DNA of 64,000 nt from SABI01 sp963677695 (GTDB lineage: Bacteria; Spirochaetota; Spirochaetia; Sphaerochaetales; Sphaerochaetaceae): positions 1,116,001-1,180,000 of the forward strand of contig CAXXUJ010000001.1 in the NCBI GenBank assembly GCA_963677695.2. The letters are read 5' to 3'. A model generated the notes under the pieces. The model had not been told where the DNA came from. It did not search any database and worked only from the letters and a program-made list of their open reading frames with translations. Made by a program: the position numbers and the translations under genes. Position 1 is the stretch's first letter, and each line of letters starts with the position of its first letter. This document shows, piece by piece, positions 7,685-16,686 of the stretch.

Positions 7685-9881
7685 CTGCTGTTACGGTGGT
7701 GATGCAGCTGCGTACATCGACCCGGTATCCCTTGTCCCTCTGTGTGATATGATAGCTGTGGTTTCTTGAGCAGCCTTCACACCCGAGTCCAAGGACATCA
7801 TACCGGTAGCAGGATCGGCTGATGAAAAGGGGAGGGGTGAAATCCTTTCCCGCCTCACTCATGTGAAGAGGGTAACCATTGCAGTCAGTTTCTCTCTCTA
7901 TCCAGGCATAGCCTCCGATCAGGTTGATTCCTGTTTCCAGGAGGAGGGAGGCCGTGTACCTGTTTGCGATATACATATAGATATCAGCGAAGACTTCCAC
8001 CTCGGGGTATTCTTTCATCCAGAGAAGGTGAGCAGGGTTGTTTATTCCCACCCTGATATTCGTGTTCCTGAAAGATAGTATCTCCCAGAGAGCCTGTTTC
8101 TCCTTCTTTTCATCAAAGAAGACGGGAGGGAGAGGTAGATAGACTGTACCCTTGATGCCAGCAAGGAGATTTTCTATCGGAGTCCCTTTTTTCAGTGAAG
8201 ATGCAACTGAAGAGAGATCAGCATAGGGAAGAGGGTAGTTCCCCTCCGGCGATAGCAATCTCCTTTCGGGGAGGAGAGTTCCCGCAGGTGTGAGTGCGGT
8301 TTCCTGATCAAGAGGCTGCTGAATTGCCTCCTCGATCATCCTGTCGGCAAGAAGGAACCATTCATTTCTGATGCTCTTCAGTGAAGAGGATGGAAGGAAC
8401 AGGGAGGAGAGGGGAAGATCGGTATTGTTGATGATCGTGATCTCTTCAGCCTTCATATAGAGGCTTGGGCTCCCAGAAAACATTTTTGTTATTCTTTCTT
8501 CACTCTTCTGTGCCGATTTTGCTTCCTGCACATCAAGGGGCCTCTTGAATGCAAAAGGTTTTTTCAGGAGAGGAGGAAGGTCTCTCCCTTCGATAGAGAT
8601 GCTTTCCCAGTCAATTGTCAGTGTGAAACTGATCGGATATCTGTACGGTTGATACGCTCCTGTCTCATGGGTAGAGAGGGCAGAATCATGGCGTGAGACG
8701 ATTCTCAGTTGCAGTCCTTCAACGTCTCCGCCTTCTGACGGGACATAGATTGTTCCCCTGGATCCTTTTTTCAGTTCTGTGACACGTCGTCCACTCTGGT
8801 CTGTGAGCCCTTTAGCTGCGAACTGTACAGCCCTGTCGGGTGCATGTTTCCCTTGTATAAGAATGAGAAGGCCGTCACGCAGTTCGATATTCTCGGTAAG
8901 GTGAACGCTCCACTGGTTTTTTCCTGTGCTCCTGCCTATCGTTCCTGCCCCAATTCCCTTGTGTGAAGCATAGGTGCCGGTAATGAGAGAGGGTGTGTGC
9001 CTCATATCCTTAGGGTCATGTTTATCGTAGCCCGCAAGCCAGCCGCCTGAACTGTCACGTGAGAATGCGGTGGTGAGCTGCCTGTCTGTTTCGTGTGCAT
9101 CAGGTTTTCTCTCCAGGAGAGAGCGATAATAATGTGCGGTTGCTGCTGCATAGAGAGGTGATTTCATCCTTCCTTCAATCTTCACTGACTCGATACCGAT
9201 TCTTTCCAGCTCCCGAAGCGTCTCTCCATCACTTTTCAGATCCTTCATGGAAAAGAAGAAACCCTCCTTTCCCTCTTCATCGGAAAACCAGGTCCTGCAG
9301 ATCTGAGAGCACTCGCCCTTGTTTGCACTCCTGTCAGTGAGGTGGACACTTGCCATGCAGAGTCCGGAGAAACCATAGCACATCGCACCGTGGATGAACA
9401 CCTTAAGTTCCACATCTGGAACCTCTTCTCTGATTATTCTAATCTCTTCGATGGTGAGTTCTCTGGAGAGGACGACACGGGAAAAGCCCATGGCTGCAAG
9501 AGCTCTGACTCCGTCGCTGCTGTGGACTGCAAGCTGTGTGCTTGCATGGAGAGGTATGGAAGGAAATTCAGAGGCTATAATGGAAGCAAGACCGAGGTCC
9601 TGTACGATGATTCCGTCGATGTTGAGAAGTTCAAGACGTCGGAGAATGGGAATGAGGCGGGAAATCTCATCGTCCTGAAGGACGGTGTTGACGGTTACAT
9701 AGATGGTTTTCCCTGATGTTTCAGCTGCCGTTTTCAGCCGGGAAAGTTCTTCGATCGTGAAGTTCTTCGCTCCCTTACGGGCAGAGAATTCGGTGAGTCC
9801 CAGGTAGACACCGTCAGCACCGTTCGTGAACGCTTCTATGGCTGAGTCAAAGGAACCCGCAGGCAAGGTCAGTTCAATCAT
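7671..9881 (-). CDS. U32 family peptidase / RNA hydroxylase-like protein with DUF3656
   Basis: This is a 736-residue protein of the peptidase U32 family. The N-terminal barrel begins MIELTLPAGSF, and the U32 signature reads VFIHGAMCYGFSGLCMAS (residues ~165-185) followed by the cysteines of GECSQICRTW. Later cysteines in GLGCEGCSRN near the C-terminus complete a likely iron-sulphur set. The middle part corresponds to the DUF3656 insert of YhbU/RlhA-type proteins. In E. coli RlhA this family hydroxylates C2501 of 23S rRNA using prephenate-derived chemistry, while other members were described as collagenases. I favour RNA modification but cannot decide from sequence alone. I chose the ATG at 9881 over the open frame to 9983, which would overlap the upstream gene. 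The spacing to panE is 31 nt. Confidence 0.85.
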   Translation of the reverse strand: MIELTLPAGSFDSAIEAFTNGADGVYLGLTEFSARKGAKNFTIEELSRLKTAAETSGKTIYVTVNTVLQDDEISRLIPILRRLELLNIDGIIVQDLGLASIIASEFPSIPLHASTQLAVHSSDGVRALAAMGFSRVVLSRELTIEEIRIIREEVPDVELKVFIHGAMCYGFSGLCMASVHLTDRSANKGECSQICRTWFSDEEGKEGFFFSMKDLKSDGETLRELERIGIESVKIEGRMKSPLYAAATAHYYRSLLERKPDAHETDRQLTTAFSRDSSGGWLAGYDKHDPKDMRHTPSLITGTYASHKGIGAGTIGRSTGKNQWSVHLTENIELRDGLLILIQGKHAPDRAVQFAAKGLTDQSGRRVTELKKGSRGTIYVPSEGGDVEGLQLRIVSRHDSALSTHETGAYQPYRYPISFTLTIDWESISIEGRDLPPLLKKPFAFKRPLDVQEAKSAQKSEERITKMFSGSPSLYMKAEEITIINNTDLPLSSLFLPSSSLKSIRNEWFLLADRMIEEAIQQPLDQETALTPAGTLLPERRLLSPEGNYPLPYADLSSVASSLKKGTPIENLLAGIKGTVYLPLPPVFFDEKKEKQALWEILSFRNTNIRVGINNPAHLLWMKEYPEVEVFADIYMYIANRYTASLLLETGINLIGGYAWIERETDCNGYPLHMSEAGKDFTPPLFISRSCYRYDVLGLGCEGCSRNHSYHITQRDKGYRVDVRSCITTVTAESTL

Positions 9882-9912
9882 CTCTTTGTATCCTCTTATC
9901 GCAAAACTCGAT

Positions 9913-10836
9913 TCAGGAAGAAGCATGAACGGCATCAATGCCTTCCATGATCTGCCCAAGAAGGTCGATATTGGGGGTCGCAATGCCTGCTTCTTTTGCC
10001 ATCTTCCCTGCGCTTATGCAGAACCAGCGGTTCTCACTCACCCTCGAGGCCTCCACATCCTGGAGCATTGAGGTTTTGCCGTTTTCTGTGAAGGAGCTGA
10101 AGATACCCCGGTAATGCTCGATATAGGATTCATCCAGTCCTCTGATACCAACCGCTTGCGCAAGGGCAATCACTTCTTTCATGACTGAAACGATGAGGTT
10201 CCAGATAGCAGGGACGGAAACGCATGGGCCGTACCCGGCTCTGCACACGGCACTAACTGTGTTGATGCTCACATTCACCATGTATTTTGCCCACATCTCC
10301 CTGTGGATATCCTGTGGATTATTGTAGGAGATGGAACAGGAATCAAAGAGAGCGGCCACTGACTCCACTTCACTGCTCTTCGAGTTGTCCTTCTCTCCGA
10401 AGAAGATGATTCCTTCGGTCGAGTAATCTATGCTGTTTTTAATCTTCGTCGAATCGATCGCAGTAGCGAAGGCATAGAGGATATGGGAAGAAGGATAGGC
10501 TGTTTCCAGCAACTTCTCGCTGTCGATCCCGTTAAGGAGGGATAGAACGGCAGTGTCCTCTCCAATGGAAGTGGAGAGCATCGGGATCACCTCTTCCATG
10601 TGGTTGTTCTTCGTTGCAATGAGCAGGAGGTCCACCGGCTGGGTGACCTGCTCAGGCGTCACATAGTTGAAATGCGCTTCGCTGCCGTTCAGGTATACAT
10701 GATCCCTCTCATACCGTTCCTTTCTCTCTTCATCGACAACGATGAGAGTGTGATCGCTTCCAAGGTATGCATCAATTCTGTTGGCGTAGATAGCTCCCAC
10801 TGCACCGAGACCTACAAGAGCAACTGACCGTATCAT
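9913..10836 (-). CDS. 2-dehydropantoate 2-reductase (ketopantoate reductase) family
   Basis: This is a 307-residue NADPH-dependent reductase of the ApbA/PanE family. The Rossmann motif GLGAVGAIYANRI is at residues ~9-21, the lysine-asparagine segment ATKNNHME at ~74-81 sits in the place of the NADPH and substrate site, and REMWAKYMVNVSINTVSAV (residues ~180-200) holds the catalytic lysine of the KxxxN motif. The usual reaction is ketopantoate to pantoate for coenzyme A. Many genomes hold several paralogues with other 2-oxo acid substrates, and no other pantothenate gene is near, so the precise substrate is uncertain. An AGGAGG ribosome-binding site precedes the ATG. It lies 3 nt from the upstream peptidase gene in the same operon. 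Confidence 0.85.
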   Translation of the reverse strand: MIRSVALVGLGAVGAIYANRIDAYLGSDHTLIVVDEERKERYERDHVYLNGSEAHFNYVTPEQVTQPVDLLLIATKNNHMEEVIPMLSTSIGEDTAVLSLLNGIDSEKLLETAYPSSHILYAFATAIDSTKIKNSIDYSTEGIIFFGEKDNSKSSEVESVAALFDSCSISYNNPQDIHREMWAKYMVNVSINTVSAVCRAGYGPCVSVPAIWNLIVSVMKEVIALAQAVGIRGLDESYIEHYRGIFSSFTENGKTSMLQDVEASRVSENRWFCISAGKMAKEAGIATPNIDLLGQIMEGIDAVHASS

Positions 10837-10839
10837 ATC

Positions 10840-11919
10840 TTATACCTCCTGCTTCGCAAGAGCGATGAGAAGAGTGACAAGGGAATGTATGGAGGCCTCA
10901 TCGATCTCTTCGGTCACTGAGTGGGCGTTGCGGTAGGCATTTGCGAGGGTGAGCGCGTCATAGCCCATCTTACTGAGGATGTTGGTATCTGCTCCCCCTC
11001 CGGTTGCGACTTTCTCGAACGGGAGGTCGAGGAGTGAACAGACTGCTTCGAATTTCCTGAGGGCGGGAGAGTTGTCATCGAGAACATAGGAGGGGTAGAC
11101 GAAATGACGTTCCATTTCGTACGAACCGCCCAGTGCTCCCACTGCCTTGATACAGCACATCTCCATATGGGCAAGGTGGGCAAGGCATTTCTCATCCGAT
11201 TCTGATCGTACTTCCAGGGTCACCGTACACTCGGGAGCTACCACATTCGTTGCCCTTCCCCCCGCAATCGTCCCGATGTTCGCCGTTGTCCTTTCATCTA
11301 TTCTTAGAAGCTTCATCTGATCGATGGCACGGGCTGCAAGGGAGATCGCATTTATTCCTGTCTCAGGGGCAAAGCCCGCATGGGCTGCCTTTCCTGTGAA
11401 GGTGATCGTCGCATTGTGGTGAGCGGGAGAGAAGGAGATCACCTTTCCCAGCTCCTGCTGTGCATCGAAGATATATGCATCGGCAATAGGGGGGAGGATG
11501 GAGGTATCGAGTTCCTTCACTCCTTCAAGACCCACCTCTTCACTTACGGTGAGAAGATAGACGAAGGGTCTGTTCAGTTTCTGCAGTTCTTTTATAGCTA
11601 TGAGCATCGCTGCCACGGCAGATTTATCATCAGCTCCGAGGGCGCTGGTGCCGTCAGTTCTGATGACCCCCTCTTCGCGGATGACATGAACATCGACAGC
11701 ATTGGGAACGGTATCGATATGCGCTGAAAAGAGTGTTGCAGGACCTTCTGCGTCCTCGTTGATGTATGCCGCGATATTTCCTTTGGCGTCAACCTTGGTT
11801 CTCACTCCCCTCACATCGAAATAGGAGAGGATTTTCTGTCTGATCTTCTGTTCTTTTCCAGACGGTGAGTTTATCGCAACCAGTTCAAGGAACAGGTCAA
11901 TGACATCTTTGTTATGCAT
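10840..11919 (-). CDS. M20 family metallopeptidase, peptidase T-like
   Basis: This is a 359-residue di-zinc aminopeptidase-type protein starting MHNKDVIDLF at 11919, behind AGAGGT; the longer frame to 11979 lacks a ribosome-binding site. The metal and catalytic residues of the M20 family are visible: SAHIDTVP (His and Asp, residue ~77), GADDKSAVAAM (bridging Asp, ~105), SEEVGLEG (general base Glu-Glu, ~137), IFDAQ (~162) and the final histidine in RNAHSVTEE (~330). The segment between is the dimerisation lid. The PepT-like branch cleaves tripeptides or acyl-amino acids. It is the first gene of the M20-panE-U32 operon. Confidence 0.87.
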   Translation of the reverse strand: MHNKDVIDLFLELVAINSPSGKEQKIRQKILSYFDVRGVRTKVDAKGNIAAYINEDAEGPATLFSAHIDTVPNAVDVHVIREEGVIRTDGTSALGADDKSAVAAMLIAIKELQKLNRPFVYLLTVSEEVGLEGVKELDTSILPPIADAYIFDAQQELGKVISFSPAHHNATITFTGKAAHAGFAPETGINAISLAARAIDQMKLLRIDERTTANIGTIAGGRATNVVAPECTVTLEVRSESDEKCLAHLAHMEMCCIKAVGALGGSYEMERHFVYPSYVLDDNSPALRKFEAVCSLLDLPFEKVATGGGADTNILSKMGYDALTLANAYRNAHSVTEEIDEASIHSLVTLLIALAKQEV

Positions 11920-12009
11920 TTCATACCTCTGTCGATTCAATTGATGAAAGCATACCATAGAGTAGATCAGATATTCCACACTCAGAGGTGTTTCTGTTAT
12001 AGTGAGAGT

Positions 12010-12873
12010 ATGTATGACTATAAGATAATCGACTCGGATACAAGCTGGGCGGATCAGTTCTCCGCATGGGAAACGAACGAGGTACGCTCATTCGCTATTG
12101 ATTTTGAAGGGGAATTCAATCTCCACATCTATGGAGAGCATCTCTGCCTCATTCAGGTGTTCGACGGGATGTCGTATTATCTTATAGATCCGTTCAAGGT
12201 AGATATGAAGAAGGTCCTTCCCTTCCTTGCCGATCCCGATATAGAAAAAGTGATGTTCGATTCTTCCAGTGATGCTTCCCTGATCTATAAATCATACGGG
12301 GTTGAGATGAAGGGGATTTACGATGTGGCACTGAGCGCCTCCATAGTGGGATTCACAGGCAACCTTCATGCACTGTTCGAGTTCTGTGGAATCGAAGTGG
12401 AAACGGTGGTGAACAAGAAGAAGAACCAGATGGCGAACTGGCTGATCAGACCGCTGAAAGAGCAGCTGATCTCCTATGCCCTTTCTGATGTGGAACATCT
12501 GTTCGAGATCCAGAAGAAACTGAAAAGTCTCATACAGGAAGAGGGGAAAGAGAAAGAGGAGAAACAGATTCAAAAGCAGGGGACGAAGGTAAAGACCTCC
12601 TACAAGCCCGGCTGGACAAAACTTCCAGGGTATAAACGGCTCGGTAAGAGTGAGAAGATCTATCTGCGTCATTTCTTCCTTGCTCGTGATACTCTCGCGA
12701 AGGAGAGGAATCTTCCTGCCTACCGTATTCTTGACAAGAAGGTTCTTGTCACTCTGGCAAAGGATCCTTCCAAGGTCGATACTCTCGTACGTCACAGGGA
12801 TCCGAGGATGGAAAGGAAACTTCTCAGTGCATTCGAAGAGGCTGCTGAGGCAGCTCACAAAGAGCTTCCCTGA
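12010..12873 (+). CDS. Ribonuclease D-type 3'-5' exonuclease with HRDC domain
   Basis: This is a 287-residue exoribonuclease. The DEDDy exonuclease domain occupies residues ~1-175: Exo I FAIDFEGEF, Exo II with FDSSSDASLIYK, and Exo III YALSDVEHL with the tyrosine. A lysine-rich linker (~178-210) is followed by an HRDC RNA-binding domain (residues ~215-285). The role is trimming the 3' ends of tRNA and other small RNAs. I start at the ATG at 12010 after GTGAGAG; the in-frame ATG at 11914 would add 32 residues of no family similarity that overlap the divergent M20 gene. The stop is 4 nt from the convergent molybdenum hydroxylase gene, with no terminator between. Confidence 0.88.
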   Translation: MYDYKIIDSDTSWADQFSAWETNEVRSFAIDFEGEFNLHIYGEHLCLIQVFDGMSYYLIDPFKVDMKKVLPFLADPDIEKVMFDSSSDASLIYKSYGVEMKGIYDVALSASIVGFTGNLHALFEFCGIEVETVVNKKKNQMANWLIRPLKEQLISYALSDVEHLFEIQKKLKSLIQEEGKEKEEKQIQKQGTKVKTSYKPGWTKLPGYKRLGKSEKIYLRHFFLARDTLAKERNLPAYRILDKKVLVTLAKDPSKVDTLVRHRDPRMERKLLSAFEEAAEAAHKELP

Positions 12874-12877
12874 ATAC

Positions 12878-15439
12878 TTATTTCTTCTTCCTGTAGGCGG
12901 TTTCTTCAAGGGGGAGTGATTCCCTGAATTTCCCGTCGAACACATAGTATGCGTTCTGGACTGCGGGTGCTGTGGCAATGGTGCTGAGTTCCCCGATACC
13001 CTTCGCTCCGTAGGCTTCGCTGGTAAGCTCTGAAGATCTGACTGTGATGGTGGAAACTTCAGGAGCTTCGGTGGCTCTGATGAGACCGAGTGTTCCGTAC
13101 TTCACCTTCGGTCTTCCCCCCTCAACGGGGAAATCTTCGGTGAGAGCGTAGCCGAGACCCATCACGACTCCACCTTCAACCTGACCTTCGACCGCTGTCG
13201 GATTGACCACTTTACCGACATCTACCGCTGCGGTGACCTTCTCAACCTTTCCAGCTTCATCAAGGTAGACGACCTGAGTTGAATAACTGTAGGCGATATG
13301 GGAGACGGGGTTCTTCTTATCCGACCCGAGAGGATCGGTGTAGGCGGTGAACTCATCCTTCCACTCCTTCCCTTCCAGGGAATCGAGTGTTCCGGTTGTA
13401 TCGAGATCTTTTTTCAGTTGAAGGGCTACCTTTCTGATAGCTTCTCCTGTGATGACCGTCTGACGGCTTGCCGTACTTGTTCCGCTGTCCGGGGTTCGGC
13501 GTGTATCAGCAGGTTCGCAGAAGACCTTCTCAGGTGCAAGACCGGTCGTCTCGATGACGATCTGGGTTGCCATGGTCGCTATTCCCTGTCCCATGCACGC
13601 GGCACTGGTTCTGATATGAACAATCCCCTCTTCTATGCTGAGAATGCATCTTCCTGTGTCTGGAACTCCAACTCCGAAACCGCTGTTCTTGAAGGCACAG
13701 GCAATACCTGCTCTCGGGTGAGCTTCATACTCATCCTTCACCGCCTCCAGCGTCTCGGCGAGTGCAGTGTTCGAGGAGGCTATCTGTCCGTTCGGAAGAA
13801 CCTTCCCGGGCCTGATCGCATTGCGGTACCTGATCTCCCAGGGGGATATCCCCACTTCCTGTGCAAGCAGATTGAGATTGTTCTCAATGGCAAAGCAGCT
13901 CTGGGTGACTCCGAATCCTCTGAAGGCACCGGCCGGTACGTTGTTCGTGTATACCGCCTTCCCGATGATATCGACATTCTCATACATGTAGGGGCCTGCC
14001 GCGTGCGTACACGCTCTTTGAAGTACCGGAGCTCCGAGAGATGCATATGCTCCCGTGTCGGCTATGAGGGTCGCCCTGAGGGCGAGGAGTTTTCCGTTTT
14101 CATCGCATGCACTGGTGAAGTCCATCTCCATCGCATGGCGCTTGGGGTGGATGTTCAGACTCTCCTGACGTGACAGTTTTACCTTCACCGGACGACCTGT
14201 GTGCCATGCAACGAGAGCTGCATGGTGCTGGACACTCATATCCTCTTTTCCTCCGAAACCGCCTCCGACAAGGCATGCCTTGCAGTTCACCTTCTCAGGC
14301 GGCAGGTTCAGCATACGCGAAATCTCCCGCTGTTCATCAAACACCGACTGGCTCGAGGTGAACAGAAGAACGGAATCCTCGGTATCCTTCACTGCAACGG
14401 CAGCTTCCGGTTCCATAAATGCGTGTTCGGTGAAGGGGGTAGAGTAGTGACGGGTCACCACATGCGCCGCTTCCCTGATCGCTTTATCTGCATCCCCTCG
14501 GGAAAGGATCTCTGTGGTGAGAATATTACCTGTACTGTGCAGCTGCGGTGCTCCTTCTTTCATCGCTTCATTTGGAGAGGTTATAGGCTCGAGTACCGTG
14601 TAGGTGACATCGATGAGGTCCAGGACCTCATCAAGGCAGGTCTGCTCATCCACAGCGACGAGTGCAAGGGCATCCCCTATATAACGGGTGGTGTCCCCTT
14701 CGGCTATGAGGACATCCCAGTCATTGACGATATGACCAAGCTTGTTTTCGGGAACATCCTGTGCCGTGAAAATTTTTATGGTATGGGGGTGTTCCATTGC
14801 CCGTGAGATATCTATCCTCTCAACAACGGCACGGGGGTGGGCGCTTCTCAGCGCCTTTGCATAGATCATTCCCTCTATTCTGATATCATCGACAAAGATG
14901 CCGGTACCGAGGATCTTCTCAACCGCATCAACCCTTCGGAACCTCTCAGAGAGATTTCCCGCCTGTGATTCGATGACGATGGGAAGGTTTTCCCTGAAAT
15001 AGCGTGCGGCCATGAGAACAGCCTTCTCGATTTTAGCGTATCCTGTACAGCGGCAGATATTGCCTCTCAGCGCTTTCTTGATTTCAGCAAGAGACGGGTT
15101 GTCGTTTACATTGAGGAGAGCTTTTGCCGACATGATCATTCCCGGAATGCAGAAACCGCACTGTACAGCTCCCATCTCGGTGAAGCAGAACGAATAGACA
15201 TCCTTCTCCCTCTGGCTCAGTCCCTCTATGGTGATAATTGATTTCCCTTCGAGACGTTCGAGGGGGATGAGACATGATTTGGTTGCTTTCCCGTCAATGA
15301 TGACCGTACAGGTTCCGCAGGCACCTTCGCTGCAGCCGTCCTTTGTTCCCGTAAGGTTAAGCTCTTCCCTGAGAAAATGGAGCAGTTTTTTCGAACTCTC
15401 CGTTTTGATGGTGCTTCCGTTCACGATAAAGGTATGCAG
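12878..15439 (-). CDS. Fused [2Fe-2S]-molybdopterin hydroxylase, xanthine dehydrogenase type (Se-dependent XDH-like)
   Basis: This is an ~853-residue molybdenum hydroxylase with the iron-sulphur subunit fused to the catalytic subunit and no FAD domain. Residues ~1-150 carry the plant-type cluster (CSEGACGTC) and the second cluster (CGFC with CRC). The catalytic part starts near 165 (TGIFVDDIRIEGMIYAKALR) and includes GGGFGGKEDM, GAFRGFGV and ACMGQGIATM molybdopterin-binding stretches and GAKGIGELS with the catalytic glutamate near the C-terminus. This fused layout is that of the selenium-dependent xanthine dehydrogenase family. It stands beside a purine nucleoside importer, which supports hypoxanthine/xanthine oxidation. 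The start is odd: a CTG at 15439, 7 nt after AGGAGG, gives the conserved HTFIVNGS N-terminus, whereas the next candidate, GTG at 15424, is 22 nt from the AGGAGG and removes it. Confidence 0.88.
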   Translation of the reverse strand: MHTFIVNGSTIKTESSKKLLHFLREELNLTGTKDGCSEGACGTCTVIIDGKATKSCLIPLERLEGKSIITIEGLSQREKDVYSFCFTEMGAVQCGFCIPGMIMSAKALLNVNDNPSLAEIKKALRGNICRCTGYAKIEKAVLMAARYFRENLPIVIESQAGNLSERFRRVDAVEKILGTGIFVDDIRIEGMIYAKALRSAHPRAVVERIDISRAMEHPHTIKIFTAQDVPENKLGHIVNDWDVLIAEGDTTRYIGDALALVAVDEQTCLDEVLDLIDVTYTVLEPITSPNEAMKEGAPQLHSTGNILTTEILSRGDADKAIREAAHVVTRHYSTPFTEHAFMEPEAAVAVKDTEDSVLLFTSSQSVFDEQREISRMLNLPPEKVNCKACLVGGGFGGKEDMSVQHHAALVAWHTGRPVKVKLSRQESLNIHPKRHAMEMDFTSACDENGKLLALRATLIADTGAYASLGAPVLQRACTHAAGPYMYENVDIIGKAVYTNNVPAGAFRGFGVTQSCFAIENNLNLLAQEVGISPWEIRYRNAIRPGKVLPNGQIASSNTALAETLEAVKDEYEAHPRAGIACAFKNSGFGVGVPDTGRCILSIEEGIVHIRTSAACMGQGIATMATQIVIETTGLAPEKVFCEPADTRRTPDSGTSTASRQTVITGEAIRKVALQLKKDLDTTGTLDSLEGKEWKDEFTAYTDPLGSDKKNPVSHIAYSYSTQVVYLDEAGKVEKVTAAVDVGKVVNPTAVEGQVEGGVVMGLGYALTEDFPVEGGRPKVKYGTLGLIRATEAPEVSTITVRSSELTSEAYGAKGIGELSTIATAPAVQNAYYVFDGKFRESLPLEETAYRKKK

Positions 15440-15564
15440 GTCAGAGCCTCCTATTCATCTCCTTCACTCATTCCTACGAACAAGTGAATATGGTATGGGA
15501 ATAGCCGCTTAGTATTGAATCCCCAGATTGAGCGGGAAACAATTGACTGTGATACTATACATCA

Positions 15565-15593
15565 AATTCTAAGTGCGTACGTTATTTTGTCAA
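15565..15593 (-). promoter_or_regulatory. Candidate promoter of the xanthine dehydrogenase-like gene
   Basis: On the minus strand TTGACA (15593-15588) is followed after 17 nt by AGAATT (15570-15565). Two overlapping palindromes lie directly upstream. This suggests the gene is transcribed apart from the importer operon. Confidence 0.5.
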
Positions 15594-15595
15594 GG

Positions 15596-15618
15596 CAAAG
15601 TGTTGCACTTTGGTGCAA
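15596..15618. promoter_or_regulatory. Overlapping palindromes upstream of the xanthine dehydrogenase-like gene
   Basis: CAAAGTG-N3-CACTTTG (15596-15612) and TTGCAC-N4-GTGCAA (15603-15618) are both perfect and overlap by ten bases. They abut the -35 box, a position typical of an activator or a repressor site. No regulator gene is adjacent. Confidence 0.45.
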
Positions 15619-15626
15619 TCGATAGA

Positions 15627-15729
15627 GAAACAACGTCTTTATGGAGTTGTTTCAGGTGAGAACCTATACCTTATCTCCCCCACAAAAGGGGAGAAAGGGG
15701 TGTGTGCAGCTGCAGGATTCTGCAGCTGC
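15627..15729 (-). other. Three successive hairpins after the nucleoside permease operon
   Basis: This gap of about 300 nt after the second permease holds three perfect stems: GCAGCTGCAG/CTGCAGCTGC (15706-15729, loop 4), TCTCCCC/GGGGAGA (15674-15694, loop 7) and GAAACAAC/GTTGTTTC (15627-15653, loop 11). No long T-tract follows any of them on the minus strand. They probably end or stabilise the importer mRNA before the next promoter. I see no gene here. Confidence 0.5.
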
Positions 15730-15741
15730 CTCTTTGATTCA

Positions 15742-16686
15742 TCAGGCGCGTATTTCCCTGTTGAACGGTTTTCCGAGTGCCGCCGGTCCTGTCTTCTGCG
15801 ACTTTCGTGAGAAGGCGAGGACGATGATGACCAGCAGGTAGGGGAGCATGACAAGGAATTCATAGGGGAAGTCGATGCCGAGTCCCTGGATGGCAAGCTG
15901 AAGTGACTGTGCAAGGGTGAACAGGAGTGCTCCACCCATGATCTTCACCGGGTGCCAGTGGCCGAAATAGACAAGGGCTACAGCAATGAAGCCTCTTCCC
16001 GCGATGATGTTGTCACTGAACATTTTCACCTGACAGAGGCTTAGGTATGCTCCTGCAAGGGCAGCCATTGCCCCTCCCAGCATCAGTGCCTGGAAGCGTA
16101 CCTTGTTCACCTGAATACCGATTGAGTCGGCAGCTCTCGGGTGTGTTCCCACTGCACGGACCTTGAGACCCCAGGGGGTCTTGAAGAGTACATACCAGGC
16201 AACGGGTACGAGAAGGAAGGCCACATAGACAAGAGGGTTGTGCTTGAAGAAGAGTTCTCCCAGGATGGGGATATCGGAAAGAATGGGGATCGGAGCCTTC
16301 GGGATTCCGATAACGCTCTGCGTTCCACCGACGAAGTGTCTGAAGAGCGTTCCTGCCGTCCCGACACCGAACATCTGCATCCCGATTCCGGCAATACCCT
16401 GAGGTGCTCTGAAGCTGACGACAACGATGCCGAAGAAGAGTCCGAGCAGTGCTCCGCCTGCCATGGCGACCGCGATCCCGATATAGTTGTAGATTCCCGG
16501 GACATCTCCGCCTCCTCCTACCATGTAGGGGACGAGGAGACCGAGGAATGCACCCATGGCCATGAGTCCTTCACAGCCGAGATTGAATATTCCCGCACGC
16601 TGATTGAACATCTCTCCTAGAGATGCAATCAAGAGCGCGACAGAGAACGGAATTCCGAGTGAGAGTACGTTGATAATGAAATCCAT
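15742..16686 (-). CDS. Nucleoside ABC importer permease, second subunit (BmpC/YufQ/NupQ type)
   Basis: This is a 314-residue permease with 8-10 hydrophobic spans, beginning MDFIINVLSLGIPFSVALLIASLGEMFNQRAG. The segment GEMFNQRAGIFNLGCEGLMAMGAFLG is the hallmark of the BPD_transp_2 nucleoside permeases, as is KVRAVGTHPRAADSIGI in the cytoplasmic coupling loop (residues ~195-211). It forms a heterodimer with the permease encoded just upstream, whose stop overlaps this start by one base. With the BMP-type binding protein and double ATPase it makes a complete purine nucleoside importer. Confidence 0.92.
   Translation of the reverse strand: MDFIINVLSLGIPFSVALLIASLGEMFNQRAGIFNLGCEGLMAMGAFLGLLVPYMVGGGGDVPGIYNYIGIAVAMAGGALLGLFFGIVVVSFRAPQGIAGIGMQMFGVGTAGTLFRHFVGGTQSVIGIPKAPIPILSDIPILGELFFKHNPLVYVAFLLVPVAWYVLFKTPWGLKVRAVGTHPRAADSIGIQVNKVRFQALMLGGAMAALAGAYLSLCQVKMFSDNIIAGRGFIAVALVYFGHWHPVKIMGGALLFTLAQSLQLAIQGLGIDFPYEFLVMLPYLLVIIVLAFSRKSQKTGPAALGKPFNREIRA

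Noticed and set aside
11914..12009. N-terminal extension of RNase D from the ATG at 11914
   Set aside because: The extra 32 residues overlap the start of the divergent peptidase gene, lack family similarity, and the ATG at 12010 has a ribosome-binding site.
13298..14173. Plus-strand open frame of 291 codons
   Set aside because: It is antisense to the xanthine dehydrogenase-like gene, which has full family motifs.
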